Source: Streptomyces sp. CGMCC 4.7035
GTDB lineage: Bacteria > Actinomycetota > Actinomycetes > Streptomycetales > Streptomycetaceae
Reading direction: 5' to 3'
Length of the DNA stretch: 64,000 bases
NCBI RefSeq assembly: GCF_031583065.1
Contig: NZ_CP134053.1
Coordinates: forward strand, 2,914,001 to 2,978,000
Below are positions 44,747-53,808 of the stretch, piece after piece. The position numbers were made by a program, and so were the translations under genes. How positions within the stretch are numbered: the stretch's first letter is position 1; each line of letters opens with the position of its first letter. Below the pieces are notes generated by a model, which saw only the letters and a program-made list of their open reading frames with translations, was not told where the DNA came from and did no database searches.

Positions 44747-45589
44747 ATGGCCCACGTCGTACGCGCCGCACTGGTCCAGGCGACCTGGACCGGTGACACC
44801 GAATCCATGATCGCCAAACACGTGGAGCACGCCCGCGCGGCGGCCCGACAGGGCGCCCGGGTCATCGGCTTCCAGGAAGTCTTCAACGCCCCCTACTTCT
44901 GTCAGGTCCAGGAACCCGAGCACTACCGCTGGGCCGAGCCTGTGCCCGACGGCCCCACCGTCACGCGCATGCGGGAACTGGCGCGCGAGACCGGCATGGT
45001 GATCGTCGTCCCCGTCTTCGAGATCGAGCAGACGGGCTTCTACTACAACACCGCGGCCGTGATCGACTCCGACGGCACCTACCTCGGCAAGTACCGCAAG
45101 CACCACATCCCCCAGGTCAAGGGCTTCTGGGAGAAGTACTACTTCAAGCCGGGGAACCTGGGATGGCCCGTGTTCGACACCGCCGTCGGGAAGGTCGGCG
45201 TGTATATCTGCTACGACCGCCACTTCCCGGAGGGCTGGCGGCAACTCGGCCTCAACGGAGCCCAGTTGGTCTACAACCCGTCCGCCACCTCGCGGGGCCT
45301 GTCCGCCTACCTCTGGCAGCTCGAACAGCCCGCGGCCGCCGTCGCCAACGAGTACTTCGTCGCCGCGATCAACCGCGTGGGCCGGGAGGAGTACGGCGAC
45401 AACGACTTCTACGGCACGAGCTACTTCGTCGATCCGCGTGGGCAGTTCGTGGGGGAGGTCGCGAGCGACAAGAAGGAGGAACTCGTCGTGAGAGACCTCG
45501 ACTTCGACCTCATCGAAGAAGTGCGGCAGCAGTGGGCGTTCTACCGCGACCGCCGCCCCGACGCGTACGAAGGACTGGTGAAGCCGTGA
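44747..45589 (+). CDS. Nitrilase-superfamily amidohydrolase (beta-ureidopropionase-like), copy 1
   Basis: 280 residues with the Glu-Lys-Cys triad at E44 (GFQEVFNAPYFCQ), K118 (KYRKHHIP) and C155 (YICYDRHFPEG). It most resembles beta-ureidopropionases/N-carbamoyl-beta-alanine amidohydrolases, which release ammonia and CO2 from N-carbamoyl-beta-amino acids in reductive pyrimidine breakdown. AAAGGAG precedes the ATG. The GTG of the aminotransferase gene overlaps its stop. Confidence 0.9.
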   Translation: MAHVVRAALVQATWTGDTESMIAKHVEHARAAARQGARVIGFQEVFNAPYFCQVQEPEHYRWAEPVPDGPTVTRMRELARETGMVIVVPVFEIEQTGFYYNTAAVIDSDGTYLGKYRKHHIPQVKGFWEKYYFKPGNLGWPVFDTAVGKVGVYICYDRHFPEGWRQLGLNGAQLVYNPSATSRGLSAYLWQLEQPAAAVANEYFVAAINRVGREEYGDNDFYGTSYFVDPRGQFVGEVASDKKEELVVRDLDFDLIEEVRQQWAFYRDRRPDAYEGLVKP

Positions 45590-46869
45590 GTGACCTGCAC
45601 GCCCGCCACAAGGCCGTCCTGCCCGACTGGCTGGCCGTCTACTACAAGGACCCCCTGGAGATCACCCACGGCGAGGGCCGTCACGTCTGGGACGCGGACG
45701 GGAGGAAGTACCTGGACTTCTTCGGCGGGATCCTGACCACGATGACCGCGCACGCCCTGCCCGAGGTCACCAAGGCGGTGACCGAGCAGGCCGGCCGGAT
45801 CCTGCACTCCTCGACCCTGTACCTCAACCGGCCGATGGTCGAACTCGCCGAGCGCATCTCCCAGTTGAGCGGCATCCCGGACGCCCGCGTCTTCTTCACC
45901 ACCTCCGGCACCGAGGCCAACGACACCGCGCTGCTGCTGGCGACGACGTACCGGCGCAGCAATCAGATCCTGGCGATGCGCAACAGCTACCACGGCCGCT
46001 CCTTCAGCGCGGTCGGCATCACGGGCAACCGTGGCTGGTCCCCGACCTCGCTGTCACCACTGCAGACACTGTACGTCCACGGCGGCGTCCGCACCCGCGG
46101 CCCCTTCGCCGGCCTGAGTGACGCCGACTTCATCGCAGCCTGTGTGGAGGACCTCAGGGACCTGCTCGGCCACATCCGCCCGCCCGCGGCACTGATCGCC
46201 GAACCCATCCAGGGCGTCGGCGGCTTCACCTCGCCGCCCGACGGGCTCTACGCGGCCTTCCGGGACGTCCTGAAGGAGCACGGCATCCTGTGGATCGCCG
46301 ACGAGGTGCAGACCGGCTGGGGCCGCACCGGCGAGCACTTCTGGGGCTGGCAGGCCCACGGCCAGAGCGGCCCGCCCGACATCCTCACCTTCGCCAAGGG
46401 CATCGGCAACGGCGCCTCCATCGGCGGGGTCGTCGCCCGCGCCGAGATCATGAACTGCCTGGACGCCAATTCGATCTCGACGTTCGGCGGCACCCAGATC
46501 ACCATGGCCGCGGGCCTCGCCAACCTCTCCTACCTGCTGGAGCACGACCTCCAGGGCAACGCCCGGCGGGTGGGCGGACTGCTGATCGAGAGGCTGCGGG
46601 CCGTCGCGGCCCAGCTCCCGGTGGTACGGGAGGTGCGCGGGCGCGGCCTGATGATCGGCGTCGAACTGGTGCGCCCCGGCACGGACGAGGCCGACCCGGA
46701 CGCGGCGGCCGCCGTGCTGGAGGCCGCACGTGAGGGAGGACTGCTGATCGGCAAGGGCGGCGGGCACAACACCAGCGTGCTGCGCATCGCCCCGCCGCTC
46801 TCGCTGACCGTCGCCGAGGCCGAGGAGGGCGCCGCGATCCTGGAGCGCGCCCTGAGGAGCGTGTACTGA
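45586..46869 (+). CDS. Class III aminotransferase (beta-alanine/omega-amino acid type)
   Basis: 427 residues from a GTG overlapping the previous stop. PLP-enzyme features: the internal aldimine lysine in FAKGIGNG, ADEVQTGWGRTG for the pyridine-binding Asp, and SGTEANDTAL plus NSYHGRSFSAVGITG for phosphate binding. Most likely beta-alanine or 3-aminoisobutyrate to pyruvate/2-oxoglutarate, the next step after the ureidopropionase. Confidence 0.9.
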   Translation: MSDLHARHKAVLPDWLAVYYKDPLEITHGEGRHVWDADGRKYLDFFGGILTTMTAHALPEVTKAVTEQAGRILHSSTLYLNRPMVELAERISQLSGIPDARVFFTTSGTEANDTALLLATTYRRSNQILAMRNSYHGRSFSAVGITGNRGWSPTSLSPLQTLYVHGGVRTRGPFAGLSDADFIAACVEDLRDLLGHIRPPAALIAEPIQGVGGFTSPPDGLYAAFRDVLKEHGILWIADEVQTGWGRTGEHFWGWQAHGQSGPPDILTFAKGIGNGASIGGVVARAEIMNCLDANSISTFGGTQITMAAGLANLSYLLEHDLQGNARRVGGLLIERLRAVAAQLPVVREVRGRGLMIGVELVRPGTDEADPDAAAAVLEAAREGGLLIGKGGGHNTSVLRIAPPLSLTVAEAEEGAAILERALRSVY

Positions 46870-46896
46870 TGATCCGCCTTCTCGACAGCGCCGTCA

Positions 46897-46945
46897 CGAG
46901 GTGTCTTCGGTAGGACCGGAGCGAGGTGTCTTCAGTAAGGCCGAG
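46897..46945. promoter_or_regulatory. Direct repeat in the leader of the PucR-type regulator
   Basis: CGAGGTGTCTTC occurs at 46897-46908 and 46922-46933, a 25-base period, each followed by GGTA/AGTA and CCGAG/CCGGAG. It fills the space between the aminotransferase stop and the regulator start and could be an autoregulatory operator. Confidence 0.45.
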
Positions 46946-46960
46946 CAAGGGAAGACAGCC

Positions 46961-48520
46961 ATGACCACCGCCTTGGAACCCGCCCTGTCGGTACGCCAGG
47001 TCCTCACGCTGGACCGGGTGCTCGCCGGAGAGCCCGAGGTGGTGGCCGGCGCGGGGCACCTCGACCGGCCGGTGCGGTGGGTGCACGTCGCCGAGGCCCC
47101 CGACGTCGGGGTGATGCTCACCGGTGGCGAGATGGTCCTCACCACCGGGGTGCTCCTCGCCGGTGACGAGGAGAAACAGGCCGAGTACATCCGGTCCCTG
47201 CACCGCGCGGAGGCCGCGGCCGTCGTCCTCGGACTCGGCCGCGCCTTCCCGGCGCCCCCGGACGTGATGCGCCGGGCCGCCGAGCGCTGCGGGCTGCCCA
47301 TGGTGGTCCTGCACCGGCCGTTCCCGTTCGCCGAGCTGACCGAGGAGGTCCAGTCCCGGCTCGTCAGGCGCAAGTTCGCCGCGGTGAGCCTGTCGGAGTC
47401 CGTACGCACGGCCCTGACCGGGCTCATCACCGCCGCCGCCCCGCTCCAGCGGCTGCTCGACGAGATCGCCGTGCACGCCGGCTGCCCCGTGATCCTGACC
47501 AACCTCGCCCACCGCGTGCTCGCCACGGCGGGGGAGCGGTCCGCCGTCGACGACGTGCTGCGCGACTGGGAGCGCATCGCCCGGCAGGCGGGCGGCAGCG
47601 AGGGCGACGGCTGGGTCCGGGCCGAGCTGGGCGGACGCGGCGAGCGCTGGGGCCGGATCGTGCTGTGCGGATACCGAGGCGACAGCCCCATCGGGCGCCT
47701 CCTGGCCGAGCGCGCGGCAGAGGCCCTCGTTCTGCACCGTATGCTCCACGCCTCCGTGCACTCCTGGGAGGAGCAGTCCGCGCAGAGTCTGCTGACGGAC
47801 CTCGTCTCCGGGGTCGTACCGGCCCGCCAGCTCCTTCCCCGCGCGCGGGCGGCCGGGCTGCCCGTCAACCGCCGTGCCTTCGTCCCCCTCGTCGTACGCG
47901 ACGGCGACCCGGCCCATCTCGACCGGGTGCTACGGATGCTCGGACTCCCCGGCCTCGTGGCGGAGCTGGCCGACGGGGCCACCGCCGTGCTGCTCAGCCT
48001 CGCCCGCGACCAGGACGCCGAGGCGCTGGCCGCGCACTTCGCGGCCCGGCTGCGCACGGAGTCCGGGGCGTGCGGGACGGTCGTCGCGGCGGCCGACGCG
48101 CGCAGCGCGTGGGAGGACGTGCCGGGCGGGCTGCGCGAGGCCCAGCACGTGGCCGACGCCGTTGCCGACCACTCGGCCGCCCTCGACCTCCCGGCCGTCG
48201 TACGTCTCAGGGACGTCCATCTGCGCGGGCTGATCCGGCTGCTGCGCGACGACCCGCACGTGCAGGCCTTCGCCGAGCGGGAGCTGGACGGGCTGCTGTG
48301 CGGGCGCGACGCCGAGCAGGAGCTGCTGCCCGTGCTGCGGACGTATCTCGCCACCGGCCGCAACAAGTCCCGCACCGCCCAGCTCCACCATGTCAGCCGC
48401 CCGGCGCTCTACCGCCGTCTGGAGGCCATTCAGGCCCGCCTCGGAGTCGATCTCGACGACTTCGAACAGGCCGCCTCCGTGCACATCGCACTGCTCGCGC
48501 ACGACGCCCAACGAGGCTGA
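46961..48520 (+). CDS. PucR-family transcriptional regulator
   Basis: 519 residues from the ATG at 46961 (GGGAAG upstream). The N-terminal PucR domain (VRQVLTLDRVLAGEPEVVAGAGHLDRPVRWVHVAEAPDVGVMLTGGEMVLTTGVLL) is followed by a GAF-like middle. The C-terminal PucR helix-turn-helix reads LLPVLRTYLATGRNKSRTAQLHHVSRPALYRRLEAIQARLGVDLDD. PucR proteins activate purine or other N-heterocycle degradation genes; here it sits inside a pyrimidine/hydantoin cluster and likely controls it. Confidence 0.92.
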   Translation: MTTALEPALSVRQVLTLDRVLAGEPEVVAGAGHLDRPVRWVHVAEAPDVGVMLTGGEMVLTTGVLLAGDEEKQAEYIRSLHRAEAAAVVLGLGRAFPAPPDVMRRAAERCGLPMVVLHRPFPFAELTEEVQSRLVRRKFAAVSLSESVRTALTGLITAAAPLQRLLDEIAVHAGCPVILTNLAHRVLATAGERSAVDDVLRDWERIARQAGGSEGDGWVRAELGGRGERWGRIVLCGYRGDSPIGRLLAERAAEALVLHRMLHASVHSWEEQSAQSLLTDLVSGVVPARQLLPRARAAGLPVNRRAFVPLVVRDGDPAHLDRVLRMLGLPGLVAELADGATAVLLSLARDQDAEALAAHFAARLRTESGACGTVVAAADARSAWEDVPGGLREAQHVADAVADHSAALDLPAVVRLRDVHLRGLIRLLRDDPHVQAFAERELDGLLCGRDAEQELLPVLRTYLATGRNKSRTAQLHHVSRPALYRRLEAIQARLGVDLDDFEQAASVHIALLAHDAQRG

Positions 48521-48563
48521 AACGCCATGGAAAACAGTGGGAAACAGGTGCGTACCGGCCGGG

Positions 48564-48606
48564 GTGACACCGTGGAACGCCAGGCGCCCGCAGACGTGAC
48601 ACCGTG
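48564..48606. promoter_or_regulatory. Two GTGACACCGTG boxes before the second nitrilase gene
   Basis: GTGACACCGTG at 48564-48574 and 48596-48606, 32 bases (three helical turns) apart. CCTAGGCT, a TAGGCT -10-like box, follows near 48634-48641, and the ATG at 48669. Spacing and location fit an activator site, perhaps for the PucR-type protein just upstream. Confidence 0.45.
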
Positions 48607-48668
48607 CAACTCAAAGCGTCCCGCCGGACTTCCTAGGCTCGCCGCACACCGAGCGACCGGAGGTCCCG

Positions 48669-49511
48669 ATGAGCAGAGTGATCCGCGCCGCCGTCTTCCA
48701 GACCGCCTGGACGGGCGACAAGGAATCGATGATCCAGGTCCACGAGCAGGCGGCCCGCGACGCGGCCGCGCAGGGCGCTCAGGTTCTGTGCTTCCAGGAG
48801 CTGTTCTACGGGCCGTACTTCTGCCAGGTCCAGGACCCGGCGTTCTACGAGTACGCCGAGCAGATCCCGGACGGCCCGATCGTCAAGCGCTTCCAGGCGC
48901 TCGCCAAGGAGCTGGGCATCGTCCTGGTCCTGCCCATGTACGAGGAGGAGCAGCCCGGCGTCCTGTACAACACCGCCGCGGTGATCGACGCCGACGGCTC
49001 GTACCTCGGCAAGTACCGCAAGCACCACATCCCGCAGGTGAAGGGTTTCTGGGAGAAGTTCTACTTCCGCCCCGGGAACGTCGGCTGGCCGGTCTTCGAC
49101 ACCGCCGTCGGCAGGATCGGCGTCTACATCTGCTACGACCGCCACTTCCCGGAGGGCTGGCGCGCGCTGGGTCTGGAGGGTGCCGAGATCGTCTTCAACC
49201 CGTCGGCCACCTCGCGCGGTCTGTCCGCCTACCTCTGGCAGCTCGAGCAGCCGGCGGCGGCGGTGGCCAACGAGTACTTTGTGGGCGCGATCAACCGGGT
49301 GGGTGTCGAGGAGATGGGCGACAACGACTTCTACGGGACCTCGTACTTCGTGGACCCGGAGGCCCAGTTCGTCGGCGAGGTGGCGAGCGACAAGGAGACC
49401 GAGCTGGTCGTGCGCGACCTGGACATGGCCAAGCTGCGCGAGGTCCGCGACCGCTGGCAGTTCTACCGGGACCGCCGCCCGGAGGCGTACGGGCCGCTCA
49501 CCGCGCCGTAG
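48669..49511 (+). CDS. Nitrilase-superfamily amidohydrolase (beta-ureidopropionase-like), copy 2
   Basis: 280 residues, same length as copy 1 and with the same triad: CFQELFYGPYFCQ (Glu), KYRKHHIPQVKGFWEKFYF (Lys) and YICYDRHFPEGW (Cys). Most residues are shared with copy 1; differences cluster in the N-terminal half. GGAGG lies before the ATG. Probably the N-carbamoyl-beta-alanine hydrolase acting on the product of the dihydropyrimidinase encoded next. Confidence 0.92.
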   Translation: MSRVIRAAVFQTAWTGDKESMIQVHEQAARDAAAQGAQVLCFQELFYGPYFCQVQDPAFYEYAEQIPDGPIVKRFQALAKELGIVLVLPMYEEEQPGVLYNTAAVIDADGSYLGKYRKHHIPQVKGFWEKFYFRPGNVGWPVFDTAVGRIGVYICYDRHFPEGWRALGLEGAEIVFNPSATSRGLSAYLWQLEQPAAAVANEYFVGAINRVGVEEMGDNDFYGTSYFVDPEAQFVGEVASDKETELVVRDLDMAKLREVRDRWQFYRDRRPEAYGPLTAP

Positions 49512-49523
49512 AGGGCAGAGGCA

Positions 49524-49548
49524 CCCGCGCCCCTGAGAGGGGCGCGGG
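49524..49548 (+). terminator. Hairpin after nitrilase copy 2
   Basis: CCCGCGCCCCT (49524-49534) pairs with AGGGGCGCGGG (49538-49548), eleven perfect pairs around a GAG loop, 13 bases past the stop. Confidence 0.75.
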
Positions 49549-49659
49549 GCTGTCGTCGAACATGCGGCTCCGCCGCGTGGGCGCGACCAGCCACAAACGA
49601 CCCGCACTGTCCGACCGCACCGCAGCGAGCGTCCACGCTGGAGAGGGAGTAGAGAGCGC

Positions 49660-51063
49660 ATGAGCAGCCGTACCGTCATCCGCGGTGGCCTCGTCATCAC
49701 CGCGTCCGACGAGATCCACGCCGACGTCCTGATCGAGGACGGCCGCGTCGCCGCCCTCGCCGCGTCCGGCACCCCGGCCGCCGAGGCCTTCACGGCCGAG
49801 CGGGCCATGGACGCCACTGGCAAGTACGTGATCCCGGGCGGTGTCGACGCCCACACCCACATGGAGCTGCCGTTCGGCGGCACCTTCGCCTCCGACACTT
49901 TCGAGACCGGTACCCGGGCCGCCGCCTGGGGCGGGACGACGACCATCATCGACTTCGCCGTGCAGAGCGTCGGCCACACCCTGCGCGAGGGCCTCGACAC
50001 CTGGCACGCCAAGGCCGAGGGCAACTGCGCGATCGACTACGGCTTCCACATGATCGTCTCCGATGTGAACCAGGAGACCCTCAAGGAGATGGATCTGCTG
50101 GTCGAGGAGGGGGTCACCTCCTTCAAGCAGTTCATGGCCTACCCCGGCGTCTTCTACAGCGACGACGGCCAGATCCTGCGCGCCATGCAGCGCTCCGCCG
50201 AGAACGGCGGCCTGATCATGATGCACGCGGAGAACGGCATCGCGATCGACGTGCTGGTCGAGCAGGCGCTGGCCCGCGGCGAGACCGACCCGCGCTACCA
50301 CGGGGAGGTCCGCAAGGCCCTCCTGGAGGCCGAGGCGACCCACCGCGCCATCAAGCTCGCCCAGGTGGCCGGGGCCCCGCTGTACGTCGTGCACGTCTCG
50401 GCGATGGAGGCGGTCGCCGAACTGGCCAGGGCGCGCGACGAGGGGCTGAACGTCTTCGGCGAGACCTGCCCGCAGTACCTGTTCCTGTCCACCGACAACC
50501 TGGCCGAGCCGGACTTCGAGGGCTCGAAGTACGTCTGCTCGACGCCGCTGCGGCCCAAGGAGCACCAGGCCCAGCTGTGGAAGGGCCTGCGGACCAACGA
50601 CCTCCAGGTGGTCTCCACCGACCACTGCCCCTTCTGCTTCGTGGGCCAGAAGGAACTGGGCCGGGGCGACTTCTCGAAGATCCCCAACGGTCTGCCGGGC
50701 GTCGAGAACCGCATGGACCTGCTCCACCAGGCCGTCGTCGACGGACACATCTCCCGCCGCCGCTGGATCGAGATCGCCTGCGCCACCCCGGCGCGGATGT
50801 TCGGCCTCTACCCGCAGAAGGGCACCATCACCCCGGGCGCCGACGCCGACATCGTCATCTACGACCCGCACGCCGAGCAGGTCATGTCCGCTTCAGAGCA
50901 CCACATGAATGTCGACTACTCGGCGTACGAGGGCAAGCGCACCACCGGCCGGGTCGAGACCGTTCTCTCGCGCGGCGAGCCCGTCATCACCGAGCGGGAG
51001 TACACGGGACGCGCGGGACACGGCGTCTACACCCCCCGCTCCACCTGTCAGTACCTCAACTAG
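49660..51063 (+). CDS. hydA: Dihydropyrimidinase / hydantoinase
   Basis: 467 residues of the amidohydrolase fold. Metal-site H65/H67 in GVDAHTHMELPFGG, carboxylated lysine candidate K156 in SFKQFMAYPG, further metal histidines in MHAENG and VVHVSAMEA, and the late Asp in STDHCPFCF. SSMR/F/Y positions typical of dihydropyrimidinases are near. Opens dihydrouracil, dihydrothymine or hydantoin rings. The LLM oxidoreductase gene starts 12 bases downstream. Confidence 0.93.
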   Translation: MSSRTVIRGGLVITASDEIHADVLIEDGRVAALAASGTPAAEAFTAERAMDATGKYVIPGGVDAHTHMELPFGGTFASDTFETGTRAAAWGGTTTIIDFAVQSVGHTLREGLDTWHAKAEGNCAIDYGFHMIVSDVNQETLKEMDLLVEEGVTSFKQFMAYPGVFYSDDGQILRAMQRSAENGGLIMMHAENGIAIDVLVEQALARGETDPRYHGEVRKALLEAEATHRAIKLAQVAGAPLYVVHVSAMEAVAELARARDEGLNVFGETCPQYLFLSTDNLAEPDFEGSKYVCSTPLRPKEHQAQLWKGLRTNDLQVVSTDHCPFCFVGQKELGRGDFSKIPNGLPGVENRMDLLHQAVVDGHISRRRWIEIACATPARMFGLYPQKGTITPGADADIVIYDPHAEQVMSASEHHMNVDYSAYEGKRTTGRVETVLSRGEPVITEREYTGRAGHGVYTPRSTCQYLN

Positions 51064-51074
51064 GAGCGGAGCAC

Positions 51075-52094
51075 ATGGACTTCGGACTCGTCCTGCAGAC
51101 GGACCCGCCTGCCTCGCGGGTGATCAGCCTGATGAAGCGGGCCGAGCGCAACGGCTTCCGCTACGGCTGGACCTTCGACTCGGCGGTGCTGTGGCAGGAA
51201 CCGTTCGTCATCTACAGCCAGATCCTGGCCAACACCCAGAAGCTGACGGTCGGCCCCATGGTCACGAACCCGGGCACCCGTACCTGGGAGGTCACGGCCT
51301 CCACGTTCGCCACGCTCAACGACATGTTCGGCAACCGCACGATCTGCGGCATCGGGCGGGGCGACTCGGCGATGCGCGTCGCGGGCCGCAAGCCCAACAC
51401 GCTGGCCCGCATCAGCGAGGCCATGAAGGTCATCCGGGCACTGGGCCGCGGCGAGGAGGCCGACCTCGGCGGCACGGTCGTCAGGTTCCCCTGGATCAAG
51501 CCCGGCGCGGAACTCCCGGTCTGGATGGCCGCGTACGGCCCCAAGGCCCTGAAGATGACCGGAGAGGAGGCCGACGGCTTCATCCTCCAGCTCGCCGACC
51601 TGTATCTGGCCGAGTACATGGTCAAGGCGGTGAAGGACGCGGCGGTGGCGGCCGGTCGTGACCCGTCCGACGTCAAGATCTGCGTCGCCGCGCCGGCGTA
51701 CGTCACCGAGGACGACTCGCCCGAGGCGCTCGCCCATGCCCGTGAGCAGTGCCGCTGGTTCGGCGGCATGGTCGGCAACCACGTCGCCGACCTCGTCGCC
51801 AAGTACGGCGAGCACTCCGCCGCCGTCCCCGACGAACTCACCGACTACATCAAGGCCCGCGAGGGCTACGACTACTCCCACCACGGGCGCAGCGGCAACC
51901 CCGACACCCAGTTCGTGCCCGACGACATCGTCGACCGGTTCTGCATCATCGGTCCGGTCGACAAGCAGATCGAGAAACTGACCGCACTGCGCGAGCTGGG
52001 CGTCGACCAGTTCGCCGTCTACGACATGCACGACGCACAGGAAGCCGTCATCGACGCGTACGGGGCACAGGTCATCCCGGCCGTCAACGGCTGA
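51075..52094 (+). CDS. LLM-class F420-dependent oxidoreductase
   Basis: 339 residues: MDFGLVLQTDPPASRVISLMKRAERNGFRYGWTFDSAVLWQEPF, TWEVTASTFATLNDMFGNRTICGIGRGD and PVWMAAYGPKALKMTGEEADGFIL follow the bacterial luciferase-like (beta/alpha)8 pattern of F420-dependent N5,N10-methylene-H4MPT reductase relatives; the subgroup recalled is TIGR03842. Location directly after the dihydropyrimidinase makes it a candidate for the ring-reducing or an oxygenating step that the cluster otherwise lacks. Confidence 0.88.
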   Translation: MDFGLVLQTDPPASRVISLMKRAERNGFRYGWTFDSAVLWQEPFVIYSQILANTQKLTVGPMVTNPGTRTWEVTASTFATLNDMFGNRTICGIGRGDSAMRVAGRKPNTLARISEAMKVIRALGRGEEADLGGTVVRFPWIKPGAELPVWMAAYGPKALKMTGEEADGFILQLADLYLAEYMVKAVKDAAVAAGRDPSDVKICVAAPAYVTEDDSPEALAHAREQCRWFGGMVGNHVADLVAKYGEHSAAVPDELTDYIKAREGYDYSHHGRSGNPDTQFVPDDIVDRFCIIGPVDKQIEKLTALRELGVDQFAVYDMHDAQEAVIDAYGAQVIPAVNG

Positions 52095-52234
52095 TCGCGG
52101 GGTTCTTCGACCCTCCTCCCCGTTCGTCCCCTTCCCGCTCCCCCGGGAAGGGGGCCAGGGCGCTCACCGCGCACCCCCCATTGGCACCGCCACCCGCACG
52201 GCCTTTCCCGTCCCGCCTCCTGATTGGCCTGCCC

Positions 52235-53761
52235 ATGACCGACACCGCTCCCACGGCCATACCGCCGTCCGCCCAAGTGACCCTCCCCGACGGGCGCGTG
52301 GAGATCGCCCCGGGTTCCCCGCCGCCGAGCGGTCCGTACGCCAACGAGGACCTGCTGCCGGTCCCCGTGGAGAAGCGCACCTGGACCACGTACAACTTCT
52401 CCGCGCTGTGGGTCGGCATGGCCCACAACACGGCCTCCTGGACCCTGGCCTCCGGTCTGATCGCCGTCGGCATGGACTGGAAGCAGGCGGTGTTCACCAT
52501 CGCCCTGGCCAATGTGATCGTGCTGATCCCGATGCTGCTCACCGGCCACGCGGGACCCAAGTACGGCATCCCCTTCCCGGTCTTCGCCCGAGCCTCCTTC
52601 GGTGTGCGCGGGGCCAACCTCCCGGCCGTCGTACGGGCGCTGGTGGCGTGCGGCTGGTTCGGCATCCAGACGTGGATCGGCGGTGAGGCGATCTACTTCC
52701 TCGCCGGCAAGCTCATCGGCGACAGCTGGGCGAGCGCGTCCAAGGTGGGCGGCTATGCCTGGACGATGTGGCTGTCCTTCGCGATCTTCTGGGTGATCCA
52801 GGTCGCCATCATCTACCGCGGCATGGAGACCATCCGCCGCTTCGAGAACTGGGCGGCGCCCTTCGTGCTCGTCGGCGCGTTCGTGATGCTCTGGTGGATG
52901 AGCAGCAAGGCCGGTGGTCTCGGTCCGCTGTTCGACCAGCCGTCCAAGCTCGGCTGGGGCGGGGACTTCTGGAAGCTTTTCTGGCCCTCCCTCATGGGCA
53001 TGATCGGCTTCTGGTCGACGCTGTCGCTCAACATCCCGGACTTCACCCGCTACGGCAGGAGCCAGAAGGCCCAGACATGGGGCCAGGCGCTGGGCCTGCC
53101 GACGACCATGACCCTCTTCGCGTTCCTGTCCGTGCTGGTCACCTCCGGCTCGCAGGCCGTGTACGGCGAGCCGGTCTGGGACCCGGTGCAGCTGGCCGCG
53201 AAGACGGACAACGTGGTCGGTCTGCTCTACGCGCTGGTCACCGTGCTGGTGGCGACCCTGTCCGTGAACATCGCGGCCAACCTGGTCTCGCCGGCCTTCG
53301 ACTTCTCCAACATCGCGCCCCGGAAGATCAGTTTCCGCACCGGTGCCCTCGCCACCTGCGTGCTCGGCGTGCTGATCTTCCCCTGGAAGCTGTACTCCGA
53401 CCCGCAGGGCTACATCTTCACCTGGCTCGGCCTGGTCGGTGGTCTGCTCGGCACGGTGGCCGGCATCCTCATCGCCGACTACTGGATCCTGCGCCGGGGC
53501 TCCCTCGACCTCGTCGACCTCTACCGCTCGGGTGGCCGCTACTGGTACGAGGGTGGCTGGAACTGGCGGGCCGTGGTCGCCTTCGTGGCCGGCGGGGTCC
53601 TGGCGGTCGGCGGCGCGGACTTCCATCCGCTGATCGACGGCCGTCCGATCCCGGCCCTGTCGTCGCTCGCCGACTACGGCTGGGCGGTGGGCCTGGGCAC
53701 GTCGATGGTGCTGTACGTGGTGCTGATGCTGCCGCGCGGCCGGGAGAAGGCCACGGCCTGA
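52235..53761 (+). CDS. NCS1-family nucleobase/hydantoin/allantoin permease
   Basis: 508 residues with about 12 membrane helices. The family start WTTYNFSALWVGMAHNTASWTLASGLI is clear, and GPKYGIPFPVFARASFGVRGANLPAVVRALVACGWFGIQTWIGG is the substrate-binding region. FWKLFWPSLMGMIGFWSTLSLNIPDFTRYGRS further defines NCS1. Imports uracil, hydantoin, allantoin or cytosine; the neighbouring dihydropyrimidinase favours a pyrimidine or hydantoin. Confidence 0.9.
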   Translation: MTDTAPTAIPPSAQVTLPDGRVEIAPGSPPPSGPYANEDLLPVPVEKRTWTTYNFSALWVGMAHNTASWTLASGLIAVGMDWKQAVFTIALANVIVLIPMLLTGHAGPKYGIPFPVFARASFGVRGANLPAVVRALVACGWFGIQTWIGGEAIYFLAGKLIGDSWASASKVGGYAWTMWLSFAIFWVIQVAIIYRGMETIRRFENWAAPFVLVGAFVMLWWMSSKAGGLGPLFDQPSKLGWGGDFWKLFWPSLMGMIGFWSTLSLNIPDFTRYGRSQKAQTWGQALGLPTTMTLFAFLSVLVTSGSQAVYGEPVWDPVQLAAKTDNVVGLLYALVTVLVATLSVNIAANLVSPAFDFSNIAPRKISFRTGALATCVLGVLIFPWKLYSDPQGYIFTWLGLVGGLLGTVAGILIADYWILRRGSLDLVDLYRSGGRYWYEGGWNWRAVVAFVAGGVLAVGGADFHPLIDGRPIPALSSLADYGWAVGLGTSMVLYVVLMLPRGREKATA

Positions 53762-53777
53762 CCGCCCCACCGCGCAC

Positions 53778-53808
53778 GAAGGACGGTCAGTTCGTCTGAC
53801 CGTCCTTC
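53778..53808. terminator. Bidirectional terminator between convergent genes
   Basis: GAAGGACGGTCAG (53778-53790) and CTGACCGTCCTTC (53796-53808) pair perfectly over 13 bases around TTCGT. It ends the permease transcript and, from the other strand, overlaps the stop of the secreted-protein gene. Confidence 0.85.
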
